A stretch of DNA of 64,000 bases from Nitrospirota bacterium (GCA_021813405.1 JAKAKS010000051.1:1-64000), one strand, 5' to 3'. Positions 53,207 to 62,324 are shown, counted from the stretch's first letter. Notes: generated from the sequence alone by a model not told the origin. Made by a program: numbers and translations.

Positions 53207-54318
53207 CTATATCCCAGGCAGTAATCTCCGCCGTCTGGAACAGTTTTATTCTCCGGGCCTGCATTTGTTCTGACAGGCCACAGCAGTTTTGGGGTGAGCA
53301 TTCCCTTTGACATCAACTCCTCAATCATTTTGAACCTGTTGAACCTGGAGGCACTGGCAATGAGGCCTGCAAAGGCCATATTCTCAATTCCGGATTTAAG
53401 CTCCCGAATCGTGAAGCGCAGACCGGACTCCGGCTGGTGGTCCGGAGCAAGTTTTTTAAAAAGGCTGAAATCAACCGCAAAGGAATTCATTTCAGGTGGC
53501 GCTGATTTATCAACGTAAATCTTGACGCCCGGTATCTCTTCGCCAACCGCCAGAGCAATATCCATCATCCTGTAATTGCAGTCATTGCTGCCGGCATTAA
53601 TTGCAAGGAAATGTCCGCCCTGGTAAACGTCCCTGCTTGCAGCCCAGTCGATAGCTCTGGCCATGTCCCTGATGTTAATCAGGGGTTTCCATGCATCGCC
53701 ATCGCCCGGCACGGATATTTCCCCTGTTGAAAAAGCGCACGCCACAAGATTATTCAGCACCAGGTCAAGCCTGAGCCTTTCGCTCATCCCGCATGCTGCC
53801 GGAAAACGCAACGATGTTACTTTGAAACCCGGTCCGGCTAGCCTTTCCAACTGCCTTTCTGAAAACACCTTGGCCTTTGCGCAGGCGGTCAGCGGATTTG
53901 GTGTTGCATACTCCATCATTTTTTTGCCGTCAGCGGAAAAGCCATATATACTGCAGCTGGAAGCATATACGAACGCGCCTACGCCCCTTCGTCGCGCCTC
54001 CAGGGCCAGGTCGATGGTGGCCAGGTAATTGATCTCAAAAGTAACATCCTCGATTAAGGGGCTTTCAGGACCGCCTGGAACCGCTGCAAGATGGATTACA
54101 ACATCAACTCCATCCAGAACCTTATGGGGAAAATTCCTTATGTCCGCAAAGCACTGGTAATCGATCATGCATTCAGGCAGAAATTCGTTTCCAGCCAGGC
54201 AGCTTGCAAAAAAACCGCTGTCCAAGCCGATTATTGATGCATCAGGCCTGCTCGCACGCAAACGCCTGACCACAGCCGGGCCCAGATAACCCATATTGCC
54301 TGTAATAAGTATCTTCAT
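53203..54318 (-). CDS. NAD-dependent epimerase/dehydratase with altered catalytic Tyr
   Basis: The track start at 54348 is replaced by the ATG at 54318, preceded by GAGGTGG, giving 371 residues starting MKILITGNMGYLGPAVV. Extended SDR with the glycine-rich NAD loop and VVIHLAAVPGG. The catalytic Y-x3-K appears as ACAKAK, with Cys at the Tyr position and Lys kept; a TAC to TGC change would explain it. It may be impaired or use altered chemistry. First gene of the three-gene sugar cassette. Confidence 0.85.
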   Translation of the reverse strand: MKILITGNMGYLGPAVVRRLRASRPDASIIGLDSGFFASCLAGNEFLPECMIDYQCFADIRNFPHKVLDGVDVVIHLAAVPGGPESPLIEDVTFEINYLATIDLALEARRRGVGAFVYASSCSIYGFSADGKKMMEYATPNPLTACAKAKVFSERQLERLAGPGFKVTSLRFPAACGMSERLRLDLVLNNLVACAFSTGEISVPGDGDAWKPLINIRDMARAIDWAASRDVYQGGHFLAINAGSNDCNYRMMDIALAVGEEIPGVKIYVDKSAPPEMNSFAVDFSLFKKLAPDHQPESGLRFTIRELKSGIENMAFAGLIASASRFNRFKMIEELMSKGMLTPKLLWPVRTNAGPENKTVPDGGDYCLGYR

Positions 54319-54348
54319 ACCACCTCTGTTGGACTGGCCATGACGCAC

Positions 54349-54555
54349 AATTTAACCATTTGCTCTTTACCTGCTAATTCAATATGTTTGCAATTGCCGT
54401 GCCGGAAATCCAGGCTAACGTATTGTGAAGCCCCTGGCAGACTCCACCCGCCAGCGGATGATCATATAAAGCCACCTGAAGCTATAGTAATTTAGTGGGT
54501 TTAATCATGCGGAAATAGTTGTCAAGGGTTTCAATGAGGCGCGATCAATTCCCTG
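54349..54555. other. Intergenic region upstream of the epimerase cassette
   Basis: About 200 bases with no recognised gene, RNA or strong promoter; likely contains the promoter of the minus-strand epimerase cassette. Confidence 0.3.
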
Positions 54556-54786
54556 TTAAACCAACCGGAGTATCAGCACTGGAATATCCATTTTTTTTAT
54601 TTTCCCCTGAATTTCCAGCTGCATCGGAAAGCCGGCAATCACAAGCGAAAATTCATCTGGAGCGCATATTGAAGCGAATGGGTCCTGATTACCACTCACA
54701 ATAGCCCCCATTAAATTCCAGGTCTTAAGAAAAGCTGAACAAATCCGGGAAAATCTGGATTCATCTAAGGATATTCTTTTTAGCAT
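54556..54786 (-). pseudogene. Possible receiver-domain fragment
   Basis: A 76-residue ORF just downstream of the decayed NtrC-type gene. DEFSLVIAGFPMQ followed by KKMDIPVLIL loosely resembles the phosphoacceptor and following strand of a response-regulator receiver domain, but the expected aspartate is missing. It may be remnant DNA of a second regulator or a chance ORF. Confidence 0.3.
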
Positions 54787-54801
54787 AATATGTTTAATTC
54801 A

Positions 54802-55644
54802 TTATGTTTCATGAATAAACAAATGTGTTTCTTTTATATACAGAATGCCAAGGAGCTGGTGGCTTTCCTGCAGAGCCCTGAGCAGCTTTGACTGCACTGC
54901 CGTACCCAGTCAATTATTTCGTCCAGGAACATTGTACCGGCGCAAGCCTCCTCGAATCTTCCCGCCCGCCTTTCGCCGGCGAACGTGAACGCGCCTTTTT
55001 CGTAGCCAAAGAGCTCAGATTCCAATAATGGCCCCGGCATGGCGGCGCAGTTAACTGTCACAAAGGGATTTTTTCCTCTGATGCTGCCAAAATGCAGGGC
55101 GCATGCAATCAGTTCTTTTCCTGTGCCGGTCTCACCATTTACAAGCACATTGCTGTCCGAGTCACGGACAGAGTTTATAATTTTCTGGATTTTTAGAATT
55201 CCAGCGCTCCCGCCGGTAATCCTATGCCGGCTATGTACAGCCAGTTTCTGTTTCAGGCGCTCGATTTCACGTTTAAGTTGCCTTTGTTCCACAGCTCTTG
55301 CCAGAACTCCCTTTAAGCGGGAATAATCCGGCGGCTTAACAATATAATGAAAGACCCCCTTGCTCACAGCATCGACTGCTAAATCTATATTCCCGTGAGA
55401 GGTAAGAAAGATAACAGAAAGAACCGGCTCTTTTTTTAATATAAATTCAAAGAGGCCCTGCCCGTCTTTGCCTGGCATTCTGATGTCTGTTATAACCGTG
55501 TCCACATTTGAGCCTTCCAGTATGGAAATGGCTCCATTCAACAGAAATGGATTCAATCACGTCATACCCTTCCCGCCTTAGAAGCGCCGCAAGCACTTTC
55601 AGGGCATCGGGTTCGTGGTCCACTATAAGAATTCCAGGCTTCAC
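54802..55644 (-). pseudogene. Decayed NtrC-family sigma-54 response regulator
   Basis: Starts at ATG 55644, overlapping the dehydratase stop by four bases, with receiver start KPGILIVDHEPDALKVLAALLRR. A frameshift near 55,550 moves the rest to the frame of the 54834-55556 ORF (VITDIRMPG, GETGTGKE). The GAFTGA loop reads GAFTFA. A second frameshift after MFLDEI is shown by TAVQSKLLRALQE continuing in another frame, which stops at 54802, long before the end of the AAA+ domain. No HTH remains. Probably once PrsR-like control of the operon, now lost. Confidence 0.85.
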
Positions 55645-57740
55645 CTGTGCGCCGTTCCTGACACAGCGACTTCCGTTTCAACCAAATCATCCTGCCAGCG
55701 GCCGCCTTTTCTGAAATTAGGGACTATTTGCCCAAGAACCGATAACAGCCCCTCAGCCGAAAATGATTTAAGATGTCTTGCCATATCCTCAATAGCCTGG
55801 TCCAGCCCGTCAGGCGCCATGGCTTGAGGAATAGCTATCCTGAGCTTTTCATGGAAAGACCCTATTATCTTTTCACTGGAGTCGATCAATTCCTCAAAGA
55901 GCTTTTCACCTGGCCTGAGTCCTGAAATCACAATCTTTATCTCCTTATGAGGCACCAGGCCTGAAAGGCGGATAACGTTTTCAGCCAAGTCCATTATCTT
56001 TACCGGTTCGCCCATATCAAGCACAAAAATCTCTCCGCCGCTTCCAGCTGCGGCGGCTATAAGCACCAGCTGTATAGCTTCCGGAATAAGCATGAAAAAC
56101 CTGCGCATATTCGGGTGGGTAACTGTAAGCGGCCCCCCTCTTTTCAGTTGCTCCCTGAAAACAGGCAGCACGCTGCCGTTAGTGTCCATCACATTGCCAA
56201 AACGCACGGCCATGAATTTGGTGATCGACAAGCCGTTCATTTTCAAAGTCAGGAACTCCGATATTCTTTTTGTTGCACCCATAACGCTGGTCGGGTTGAC
56301 GGCCTTGTCCGTGGAAATCGTGACAAAGCTTGCCGCTCCGCAGCTGGCGGAAACTTCAAGCACGTTCTTTGTGCCAAACACGTTGTTTTTTACCGCTTCA
56401 AACGGATTGTCCTCCATCATCGGCACATGCTTGTATGCGGCGGCATGGAATACGATAGACGGCCTGGATTTGCTGAATATATAATCCAGATACCGGAAAT
56501 CCTGCACATCAGCGATCACCGGGATAATCCGCGTTCGCACCGCCGACCGCTTAAGTTCCCTGTCCACGTGGAAAAGATTGTTTTCATACCTGTCAAGAAG
56601 GATAAGTTCCGATGGATGGTACCGTGCTATCTGCCTGCATAATTCGGAGCCGATTGAGCCTCCCGCACCAGTCACAAGAACTGTACGCCCTTCCAAATAC
56701 TTGCTGATTGATTCTATATCCGTCCTGATGGGTTCCCGCTGCAGCAAGTCCTCCAGACATAAAGGTTTCATCTGTGATAGCATTGATTTTTGCTGGAGGT
56801 TCGATACAAGTTCTTCACTGCTTATATAGCCCTCATTAATAAAAATCTCGCCTAACCTACCGCCGTCCCTCAACTGTATCTGAAGGGCTTTTTTAAGCTG
56901 CCCGGAAGTAATTACTTCCTTTTCCACCATGAACTGGCCCAACTTGGAAGAAATTTTCAAGTTACCATTCAGCAAGTCGGTTAATAAAGGGAGTTTCTTT
57001 ATCGGTATGTCGTAGCCTTTGCACAGATCAAAAACTTCCCTTGCCTTTGGCGAGTCCTTCGGATCTGTAGAGATTATGACCTCGTCAGGAGACATTTTTT
57101 TAATCAGGCCAGGAAGGTCCGGTAGCGCTCCAAGGATAGGAATGCCGTTAATGGTAAGCCCTTTTTTGTATGGATCGCTGTCCACCAGGCCAAGCGGCAA
57201 ATAACCGTATCCAGGGTTGTTCACCATATCGCGGATTAGAAGCTCAGCCGAATCCCCGGCGCCCACTATTAATACTTTTTTGGAAGGACCTTGAGGATTC
57301 ACGCGCTCCCGCAACACCCGTATTAAAAATCTGAACCCCGCTGATAAGGTTACGAAGAGGAGCCAGTCCAGGATGTAAACTGAAACCGGGTATGCCGTAT
57401 TGCCATCCCAGTATCTTACAGCGGCAAAGAAGAAGAGGCTGCCAGCCGTGCTGGTTTGAAGTATTTTAAGCATGTCATTGATGCTAGCATATCTCCAAAG
57501 CCCCTTATGCAGGCCCAAACGGAGAGTTAAAACGACCCTGGTGGCCAATATCAATGGCAGATATTGCAGGAAACCACCCTTATAGGCTGAGGGGTTCAAC
57601 GTATTGAACCTGAGGGCAAAAGCAAAATAATTGGAGAGCAGGGCCTGAAAAAAAACAATTCCGATGAATGCGGGCACCCTGTTTTTAGCAACAAAATCCC
57701 TGATTTGGTCCAATTGTGGTTTAAATTTTTTAAATAGCAT
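55641..57740 (-). CDS. Membrane-bound CapD/PglF-type NDP-sugar 4,6-dehydratase with inserted MshEN-like domain
   Basis: 699 residues. About four membrane helices (1-140), a Rossmann-like domain (about 153-255, VLIVGAGDSAELLIRDM), then an insertion at 266-318, and the SDR catalytic domain from about 350 (TVLVTGAGGSIGSELCRQ). TDKAVNPTSVMGATKR has Met where FlaA1-type enzymes have Tyr, as in PglF. The insertion reads KLGQFMVEKEVITSGQLKKA...Q, five spacer residues LRDGG, then RLGEIFINEGYISSEELVSN...: two 24-residue MshEN motifs with the correct spacer. MshEN domains bind c-di-GMP in secretion ATPases. Probable function: UDP-GlcNAc to UDP-4-keto-6-deoxy sugar, possibly gated by c-di-GMP. Confidence 0.9.
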   Translation of the reverse strand: MLFKKFKPQLDQIRDFVAKNRVPAFIGIVFFQALLSNYFAFALRFNTLNPSAYKGGFLQYLPLILATRVVLTLRLGLHKGLWRYASINDMLKILQTSTAGSLFFFAAVRYWDGNTAYPVSVYILDWLLFVTLSAGFRFLIRVLRERVNPQGPSKKVLIVGAGDSAELLIRDMVNNPGYGYLPLGLVDSDPYKKGLTINGIPILGALPDLPGLIKKMSPDEVIISTDPKDSPKAREVFDLCKGYDIPIKKLPLLTDLLNGNLKISSKLGQFMVEKEVITSGQLKKALQIQLRDGGRLGEIFINEGYISSEELVSNLQQKSMLSQMKPLCLEDLLQREPIRTDIESISKYLEGRTVLVTGAGGSIGSELCRQIARYHPSELILLDRYENNLFHVDRELKRSAVRTRIIPVIADVQDFRYLDYIFSKSRPSIVFHAAAYKHVPMMEDNPFEAVKNNVFGTKNVLEVSASCGAASFVTISTDKAVNPTSVMGATKRISEFLTLKMNGLSITKFMAVRFGNVMDTNGSVLPVFREQLKRGGPLTVTHPNMRRFFMLIPEAIQLVLIAAAAGSGGEIFVLDMGEPVKIMDLAENVIRLSGLVPHKEIKIVISGLRPGEKLFEELIDSSEKIIGSFHEKLRIAIPQAMAPDGLDQAIEDMARHLKSFSAEGLLSVLGQIVPNFRKGGRWQDDLVETEVAVSGTAHR
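56787..56945 (-). other. MshEN-like (putative c-di-GMP-binding) segment in the dehydratase
   Basis: Encodes residues 266-318. Motif I has K instead of R at position 1 and E instead of G at position 10; motif II keeps RLG and G10 but ends in K instead of Q. Hydrophobic positions of both repeats are kept. It replaces a short linker found at this point in ordinary CapD proteins. Confidence 0.75.
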
Positions 57741-57766
57741 ATAGTCGAGCGCCTTCCCTTTGTTGG

Positions 57767-58369
57767 TTATTCAGCCTTATGGCGCCAGCTTTTGAAGACA
57801 GTTGTAATGATCAACCCTATATCTTTCAAAAGTCCCCTTTTTTCTATGTAGTCTGAAGACATCCTGATCTTCTCAGGAAGAATTAGAGCCAGATATGTGT
57901 CCTCACTTTTTTCTGATTGGCAGATAAGTTTTTCCTCATCCGAATAGGCGATAGAAGCCGGATCTGTAATACCCGGCCGCACCGAAAGGAGCTTGGAATA
58001 CTGGTCCCTGAATTTGTCAACATACTTCCATACCTCCGGGCGGGGCCCGACAAAGCTCATGTCCCCTGCCAGCACATTTACAAGCTGCGGCAATTCGTCG
58101 AGCTTGTATCTTCTGAGGAACGCTCCGACCCGCGTTATTCTGTTATCACCCCTGAATGTGACGAGTGGTGCATTGATGTTTCTGCCGTCCTCTTTCATGG
58201 TCCTGAATTTATAGATTGAAAACGGTTTAAAATTCATGCCTACCCTCTCCTGTTTAAAGATAACCGGACCACCATCTGACGTCTTAACTACTATTGCAAT
58301 AACGGCCATCAGGGGGGAAAAAACCAAGAGACCCGTTAAAGACAGGATTATGTCAAGGACCCTTCTCAC
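57767..58369 (-). CDS. Initiating sugar-phosphate transferase (PglC/WcaJ-like)
   Basis: 200-residue monotopic phosphoglycosyl transferase, small PglC-type without the extra membrane domains of WcaJ. One N-terminal hydrophobic re-entrant helix ([22 protein letters not shown]), [21 protein letters not shown], the catalytic Asp-Glu in YKLDELPQL, and [10 protein letters not shown]. Transfers a sugar 1-phosphate, probably the 4-amino sugar made by its neighbours, to undecaprenyl phosphate at the inner membrane. Overlaps the aminotransferase gene by four bases. Confidence 0.93.
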   Translation of the reverse strand: MRRVLDIILSLTGLLVFSPLMAVIAIVVKTSDGGPVIFKQERVGMNFKPFSIYKFRTMKEDGRNINAPLVTFRGDNRITRVGAFLRRYKLDELPQLVNVLAGDMSFVGPRPEVWKYVDKFRDQYSKLLSVRPGITDPASIAYSDEEKLICQSEKSEDTYLALILPEKIRMSSDYIEKRGLLKDIGLIITTVFKSWRHKAE

Positions 58370-59517
58370 CTCGAAAACTTGCCTGCAAGGTACAGCACCA
58401 CATCAATAACGCCGGAAACATCCTCTTCCATCATCCCTGGATAAATAGGAAGAGAAACCACCCTCTCAAAAATCCACTCAGAAGCAGGATACTCATGCGG
58501 CTTGCATCCATAAGTGTCTCTGTAGAAAGGATGCCGGTAAAGCGGCACAAAATGGACGGAACATCCGATTCCCCTGTCCACAAGCTGATTTATAAACTGG
58601 TCCCGGTCAATTTTAAGTGCATTAAGATTAAGCTTAAGCGCATAGAGGTGCCACGCACTTTCCCTGTCTGTTTTGACATCCGGTGGTATCAGTTCCCGCC
58701 GCTGGAGAAAGGCCTCGGTGTACCTTGCTGCTATCTCCTTGCGGCACATCCACATCCATTCCAGTTTTTCAAGCTGTGCAAGCCCCATTGCAGCCTGAAT
58801 GTCCGTCATGTTGTATTTACAGCCTGCCTCAACCACCTCGTAGCGCCAATGACCGTTTTTTGCGTACCTTTTCCATGCGTCACGTGACATACCATGCAAG
58901 CGCAAAACTCGCATATGGTCCGCCCACTCGTCATTGAACGTGGTGGCCATGCCCCCTTCGCCCGTGCATAAGGTCTTTGTCGCGTAAAAGCTGAAACAGG
59001 TTATATCGCCAATACTGCCGATTTTTTTATATCTGTACCACGCGGGCAATGCGTGCGCCGCATCCTCAATTACGTATATCCCGCGTCGGCTTGCAATTTC
59101 CTTTATCTCATCCATATCGCAGGGCTGTCCGGCATAGTGGACCGGGATAATGGCCCTGGTTTTGGGGGTGATATGGCGTTCCAGCCTGGAAACGTCCAGA
59201 TTATGTGTGGCAGGGTCCACGTCAGCCAAAACCGGTCTGGCTCTGAAATAGGAGAGCACTGAAGCGGTGGATGTAAACGTGAATGCGGGTACTATTACCT
59301 CATCCCCCTCTTTCAGGCCAACCGCCTTCAGCGCCAGATGAAGGCAAGCGGTGCAGGAATTCATTGAAACAGCGTGTTTCACCTCTGCGTATTCTGCGAA
59401 TTTGTTTTCGAATTCAACAGTTTTAGGCCCCATTGTGAGCCAGCCGGACCTGAGGGAATCAACAACTCCCTCTATCTCCTCACGCTCTACATATGGTTTA
59501 TGAAAAGGTATCTGCAT
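58366..59517 (-). CDS. DegT-family UDP-4-keto-sugar aminotransferase
   Basis: 383 residues, close in pattern to PglE/ArnB-type enzymes: PFHKPYVEREEIEGVVDSLRSG, GDEVIVPAFTFTSTASVL, CDMDEIKEIASRRGIYVIEDAAHA and PLP lysine in SFYATKTLCTGEGG. With the dehydratase it would give a UDP-4-amino-4,6-dideoxy sugar. The N-acetyltransferase needed for a bacillosamine-type product is not evident here. Confidence 0.93.
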   Translation of the reverse strand: MQIPFHKPYVEREEIEGVVDSLRSGWLTMGPKTVEFENKFAEYAEVKHAVSMNSCTACLHLALKAVGLKEGDEVIVPAFTFTSTASVLSYFRARPVLADVDPATHNLDVSRLERHITPKTRAIIPVHYAGQPCDMDEIKEIASRRGIYVIEDAAHALPAWYRYKKIGSIGDITCFSFYATKTLCTGEGGMATTFNDEWADHMRVLRLHGMSRDAWKRYAKNGHWRYEVVEAGCKYNMTDIQAAMGLAQLEKLEWMWMCRKEIAARYTEAFLQRRELIPPDVKTDRESAWHLYALKLNLNALKIDRDQFINQLVDRGIGCSVHFVPLYRHPFYRDTYGCKPHEYPASEWIFERVVSLPIYPGMMEEDVSGVIDVVLYLAGKFSR

Positions 59518-59606
59518 TTTCCCCTTCTTTGAATGACGTCAGGCCAAAGCAACGAAAAGGTGATTACACTGATTAATGACCTTTGTTACTATATGGCACA
59601 GGGAAA

Positions 59607-60887
59607 TCATGCTCTGACCACTTTCCCGTTGCCATTTCCGTTTTTAATGAAATTCCTGGTATCCACAAGAAGTTTAGAGTTGTGGAGTATAAAGTCAGGG
59701 TCGTAATCGGAATGGTCAGTTGCAACGAGAACACAGTCATACCCGGCAAGTGACTCTTGCGAAAGCTGGACCGAACCCTTGTTCAGGCCGTGCTTGCGTG
59801 TTCTGGGCGCGGCAGGAATATAAGGGTCATTGTAATCCACTTCGCTTCCCATGGAGCCGAGTATTTCGATTATCTTTAAGGAAGGCGACTCCCTGACATC
59901 GTCCACATCCTTCTTGTAAGCCAGCCCAAGCACGAGGACTCTAGCCCCCCTTATGCTTTTGCCGTTGTCATTCAGAGCTTCAACAACCCGCTGGGAAACA
60001 TAATACGGCATGTTCGTGTTTATCTCGCCTGCCAGCTCGATAAATTTGGTAGGTATGTCGTATTTGCGGGCCTTCCATGTAAGGTAAAACGGGTCCACCG
60101 GTATGCAGTGCCCGCCAAGTCCAGGCCCCGGATAGAATGGCTGAAACCCAAACGGTTTTGTGCTGGCCGCTGAGATGACCTCCCAGATGTTTATCCCCAT
60201 TCTGTCAAACAGCACCTTCAGTTCATTCACCAGTGCGATGTTCACGGCCCTGTATATGTTTTCCAGAAGTTTTGCGGACTCGGCCACTCTTGTGGACGAT
60301 ACCGGGACCACGTTTGCCACAATGTTCTTATACAGTGCGGAAGCCCGCTTAAGACATGCAGGCGTAAATCCGCCCACTACTTTTGGGATCATGCTCATTG
60401 AGAAACGCCCGTTATTGGGATCTTCCCTTTCGGGAGAAAAAGCAAGATTAAAATCCGCGCCGGCACGCAACCCTCTGCTCTCCAGTATGTCCTTCAAATC
60501 CTCGTCCGTTGTTCCGGGGTACGTGGTAGATTCGAGCACTACAAGATGTCCAGGCCTCAAGTGCTCTGATATGGATTTTGCCGTGCTGAAAACGAACGAG
60601 AGGTCCGGCTCACGGTATTCATTCAGCGGTGTCGGCACGCAGATTATTATAGAATCCACGTCTTTCAGGGCCGAAAAATCGGATGTGGGTTTAAACAAAT
60701 TTCCACACTGCCTTATGCTGCCTGAATCTATATGTTTGATATAGCTTTCACCTCTTGACAGGGACTCTATCTTCTTTTCGTCCACGTCAAACCCTGTCAC
60801 GCTGAAACCTTTGCGGCAGAACTCCAGAACGATTGGCAGCCCTACATACCCCAGTCCGATTACGCCGACTCTTTCAGTCATTTCCAT
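59607..60887 (-). CDS. UDP-N-acetyl-hexosamine 6-dehydrogenase (WecC/WbpA-like)
   Basis: 426 residues. NAD loop VGVIGLGYVGLPIVLEF, ESTTYPGTT, LLENIYRAVNIALVNEL and the catalytic cysteine in GPGLGGHCIPVDPFYLTWKA. NAD-dependent four-electron oxidation of the sugar C6 to a uronic acid. Could act on UDP-GlcNAc or, with wecB elsewhere in the locus, on UDP-ManNAc. A uronic acid would supply a carboxylate for the asparagine-synthetase-like proteins. Confidence 0.9.
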   Translation of the reverse strand: MEMTERVGVIGLGYVGLPIVLEFCRKGFSVTGFDVDEKKIESLSRGESYIKHIDSGSIRQCGNLFKPTSDFSALKDVDSIIICVPTPLNEYREPDLSFVFSTAKSISEHLRPGHLVVLESTTYPGTTDEDLKDILESRGLRAGADFNLAFSPEREDPNNGRFSMSMIPKVVGGFTPACLKRASALYKNIVANVVPVSSTRVAESAKLLENIYRAVNIALVNELKVLFDRMGINIWEVISAASTKPFGFQPFYPGPGLGGHCIPVDPFYLTWKARKYDIPTKFIELAGEINTNMPYYVSQRVVEALNDNGKSIRGARVLVLGLAYKKDVDDVRESPSLKIIEILGSMGSEVDYNDPYIPAAPRTRKHGLNKGSVQLSQESLAGYDCVLVATDHSDYDPDFILHNSKLLVDTRNFIKNGNGNGKVVRA

Positions 60888-61070
60888 AAAAATTTCCCCC
60901 TTTGGTTCCTGCTTTGTCTTCCGATATGCGGCCGATTTGGCAATGCTTCGCCCTTTTGCATATATTCCTGAGATATCCCGGAGCGGCCTGAAGACACACC
61001 GGAAGGTTCTTTAGCTTTGAAAGGATTAAAAGGAAATCTCGAAAATAATACTACCGATAATTAAAAAAGA
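60888..61070. other. Gap between the NusG-like gene and the dehydrogenase gene
   Basis: About 180 bases with no clear terminator or gene. If the NusG-like protein is a locus-specific antiterminator, recruitment or pause elements may lie here or in the upstream leader; none was recognised. Confidence 0.3.
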
Positions 61071-61571
61071 TTATTCCGGCTCAAGGTCATTTGCATATAC
61101 CTTTATACCTATGCTCCTTCCAAGTATGTCAATATTGACCACAAAAATGTGCTCACCTTCCGAATTCATGACGGCCCCTCGCGCGCCCTTCAATGGCCCC
61201 CTTTTCACCCGGACCAGCGCTCCACTCTTTAAATGAGGGTAGACATTTACGCCATCACCGCCGGAGGTAAGCATTATCTTAAGCGATTCAATCTCGTCCT
61301 GGGGCACTGGAACAGGCCCATCCTGTCCTGATGCCAGAATGCTTACTACACCTCTGGTCCTGAGGACGTTTGCAAACTCAGAAGGATAGGAAGGAACATT
61401 TACAAAGAGATACCCGGGGAAAAGGGGAAACTCAACCAGCTTTTTCCTATCCTTCCATTGGTTAAGTTTTTTAATCGTTGGCAGAAATGTCTGCACCCCC
61501 TTGCGGCCAAGTTCACTTTGAGCCACAAATTCGTGCCTGGACTTAACATATGCAGCGTACCAGTTTAACAT
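61071..61571 (-). CDS. NusG-family antiterminator (RfaH/UpxY/LoaP-like)
   Basis: 166 residues. NGN domain (about 1-100) beginning NWYAAYVKSRHEFVAQSELGRKG, with FPLFPGYLFVNV, and a C-terminal KOW domain (VRVKRGPLKGARGAVM). Specialised NusG paralogues at the head of polysaccharide operons bind RNA polymerase and allow it to read through long gene clusters. It is the first gene of the minus-strand operon, so it probably acts on that operon and perhaps on the plus-strand locus. No ops element was found. Confidence 0.9.
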   Translation of the reverse strand: MLNWYAAYVKSRHEFVAQSELGRKGVQTFLPTIKKLNQWKDRKKLVEFPLFPGYLFVNVPSYPSEFANVLRTRGVVSILASGQDGPVPVPQDEIESLKIMLTSGGDGVNVYPHLKSGALVRVKRGPLKGARGAVMNSEGEHIFVVNIDILGRSIGIKVYANDLEPE

Positions 61572-61592
61572 TTGTCTTTGTCATGAATTTGC

Positions 61593-61608
61593 AATTGGCA
61601 TGCCAATT
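61593..61608. promoter_or_regulatory. Perfect 16-bp palindrome upstream of the NusG-like gene
   Basis: AATTGGCATGCCAATT, 22 bases before the NusG-like start codon. The position suggests an operator or a leader hairpin. Confidence 0.4.
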
Positions 61609-61698
61609 CCGCCAGCAGTGGAAAAATTAAGCCGTAAGTACTGAATGGATATTTTTTAAATCTAATTTTTTGAGTTTGATGTATAAATAAGTAACATT

Positions 61699-61718
61699 AT
61701 GTATCCATATGTATCCAT
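61699..61718. repeat. Tandem 10-bp repeat ATGTATCCAT
   Basis: Two exact adjacent copies, in the leader region of the NusG-like gene. Confidence 0.5.
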
Positions 61719-62324
61719 CAGAAACATGCGCTGGAAACTATTAAAAGGAATTTACTGGTAGATACATACTTACCATAAAACTCTTGTCCTTGCCGTTTTT
61801 TTTCACAAGCCTGACGTCGTAACATTGCAATAATTCACAGGTAATAAACAATCAAATACCCTTATCTTTACATGTGGAGAAGCTTCGCATCTGCCCGGCA
61901 TAACCGGCCCATTGTCCGCAACATCTGGGAAACACAACACGGCGCGTCCGTCCATTAACTGCTTCGAAAAACATGCTCACTTTCAATTTTCCGCCGAAAC
62001 CCATGGCAATGCTTTATTAACCACGTTAAATACGCCCTGCTCAAGCTGAAACGCATTATGTATAGCCATCACAACACTTTCCACCCGGAAAAACAAACTG
62101 CCCCCTTTATGGCGTTGAGAGGATTTATTCCGCTATAGGCAGGTATTGAGGCTATCTTGAAACAGGCGTTTGGAGCCACGGAGCTGCTTATAAAAAGTGT
62201 TCTACCTAATTGATAGAAATTGTCAATGAGGCTCCTATTAAACTTTTTTCAGATAGTATTACAACGGAATATTTTTTGCTAAGATTTTTCTGTTAGCCTA
62301 ATTTGAAAATCTGGAGGGACAATA

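Larger units (their letters stand above)
61572..62324. other. Large divergent intergenic region between the NusG-like gene and glmS
   Basis: About 750 bases, AT-rich near the NusG-like gene. No convincing ORF, tRNA or known RNA family seen. It holds a perfect 16-bp palindrome AATTGGCATGCCAATT (61593-61608) and a tandem 10-bp repeat ATGTATCCAT (61699-61718). It probably contains both promoters and possibly an unrecognised small RNA. Confidence 0.45.

Noticed and set aside
61071-62324. ops/JUMPstart element for the NusG-like protein
   Set aside because: No GGCGGTAGCNT-like sequence was found on either strand.
62000-62324. glmS ribozyme upstream of glmS
   Set aside because: No glmS ribozyme core was recognised in the leader.
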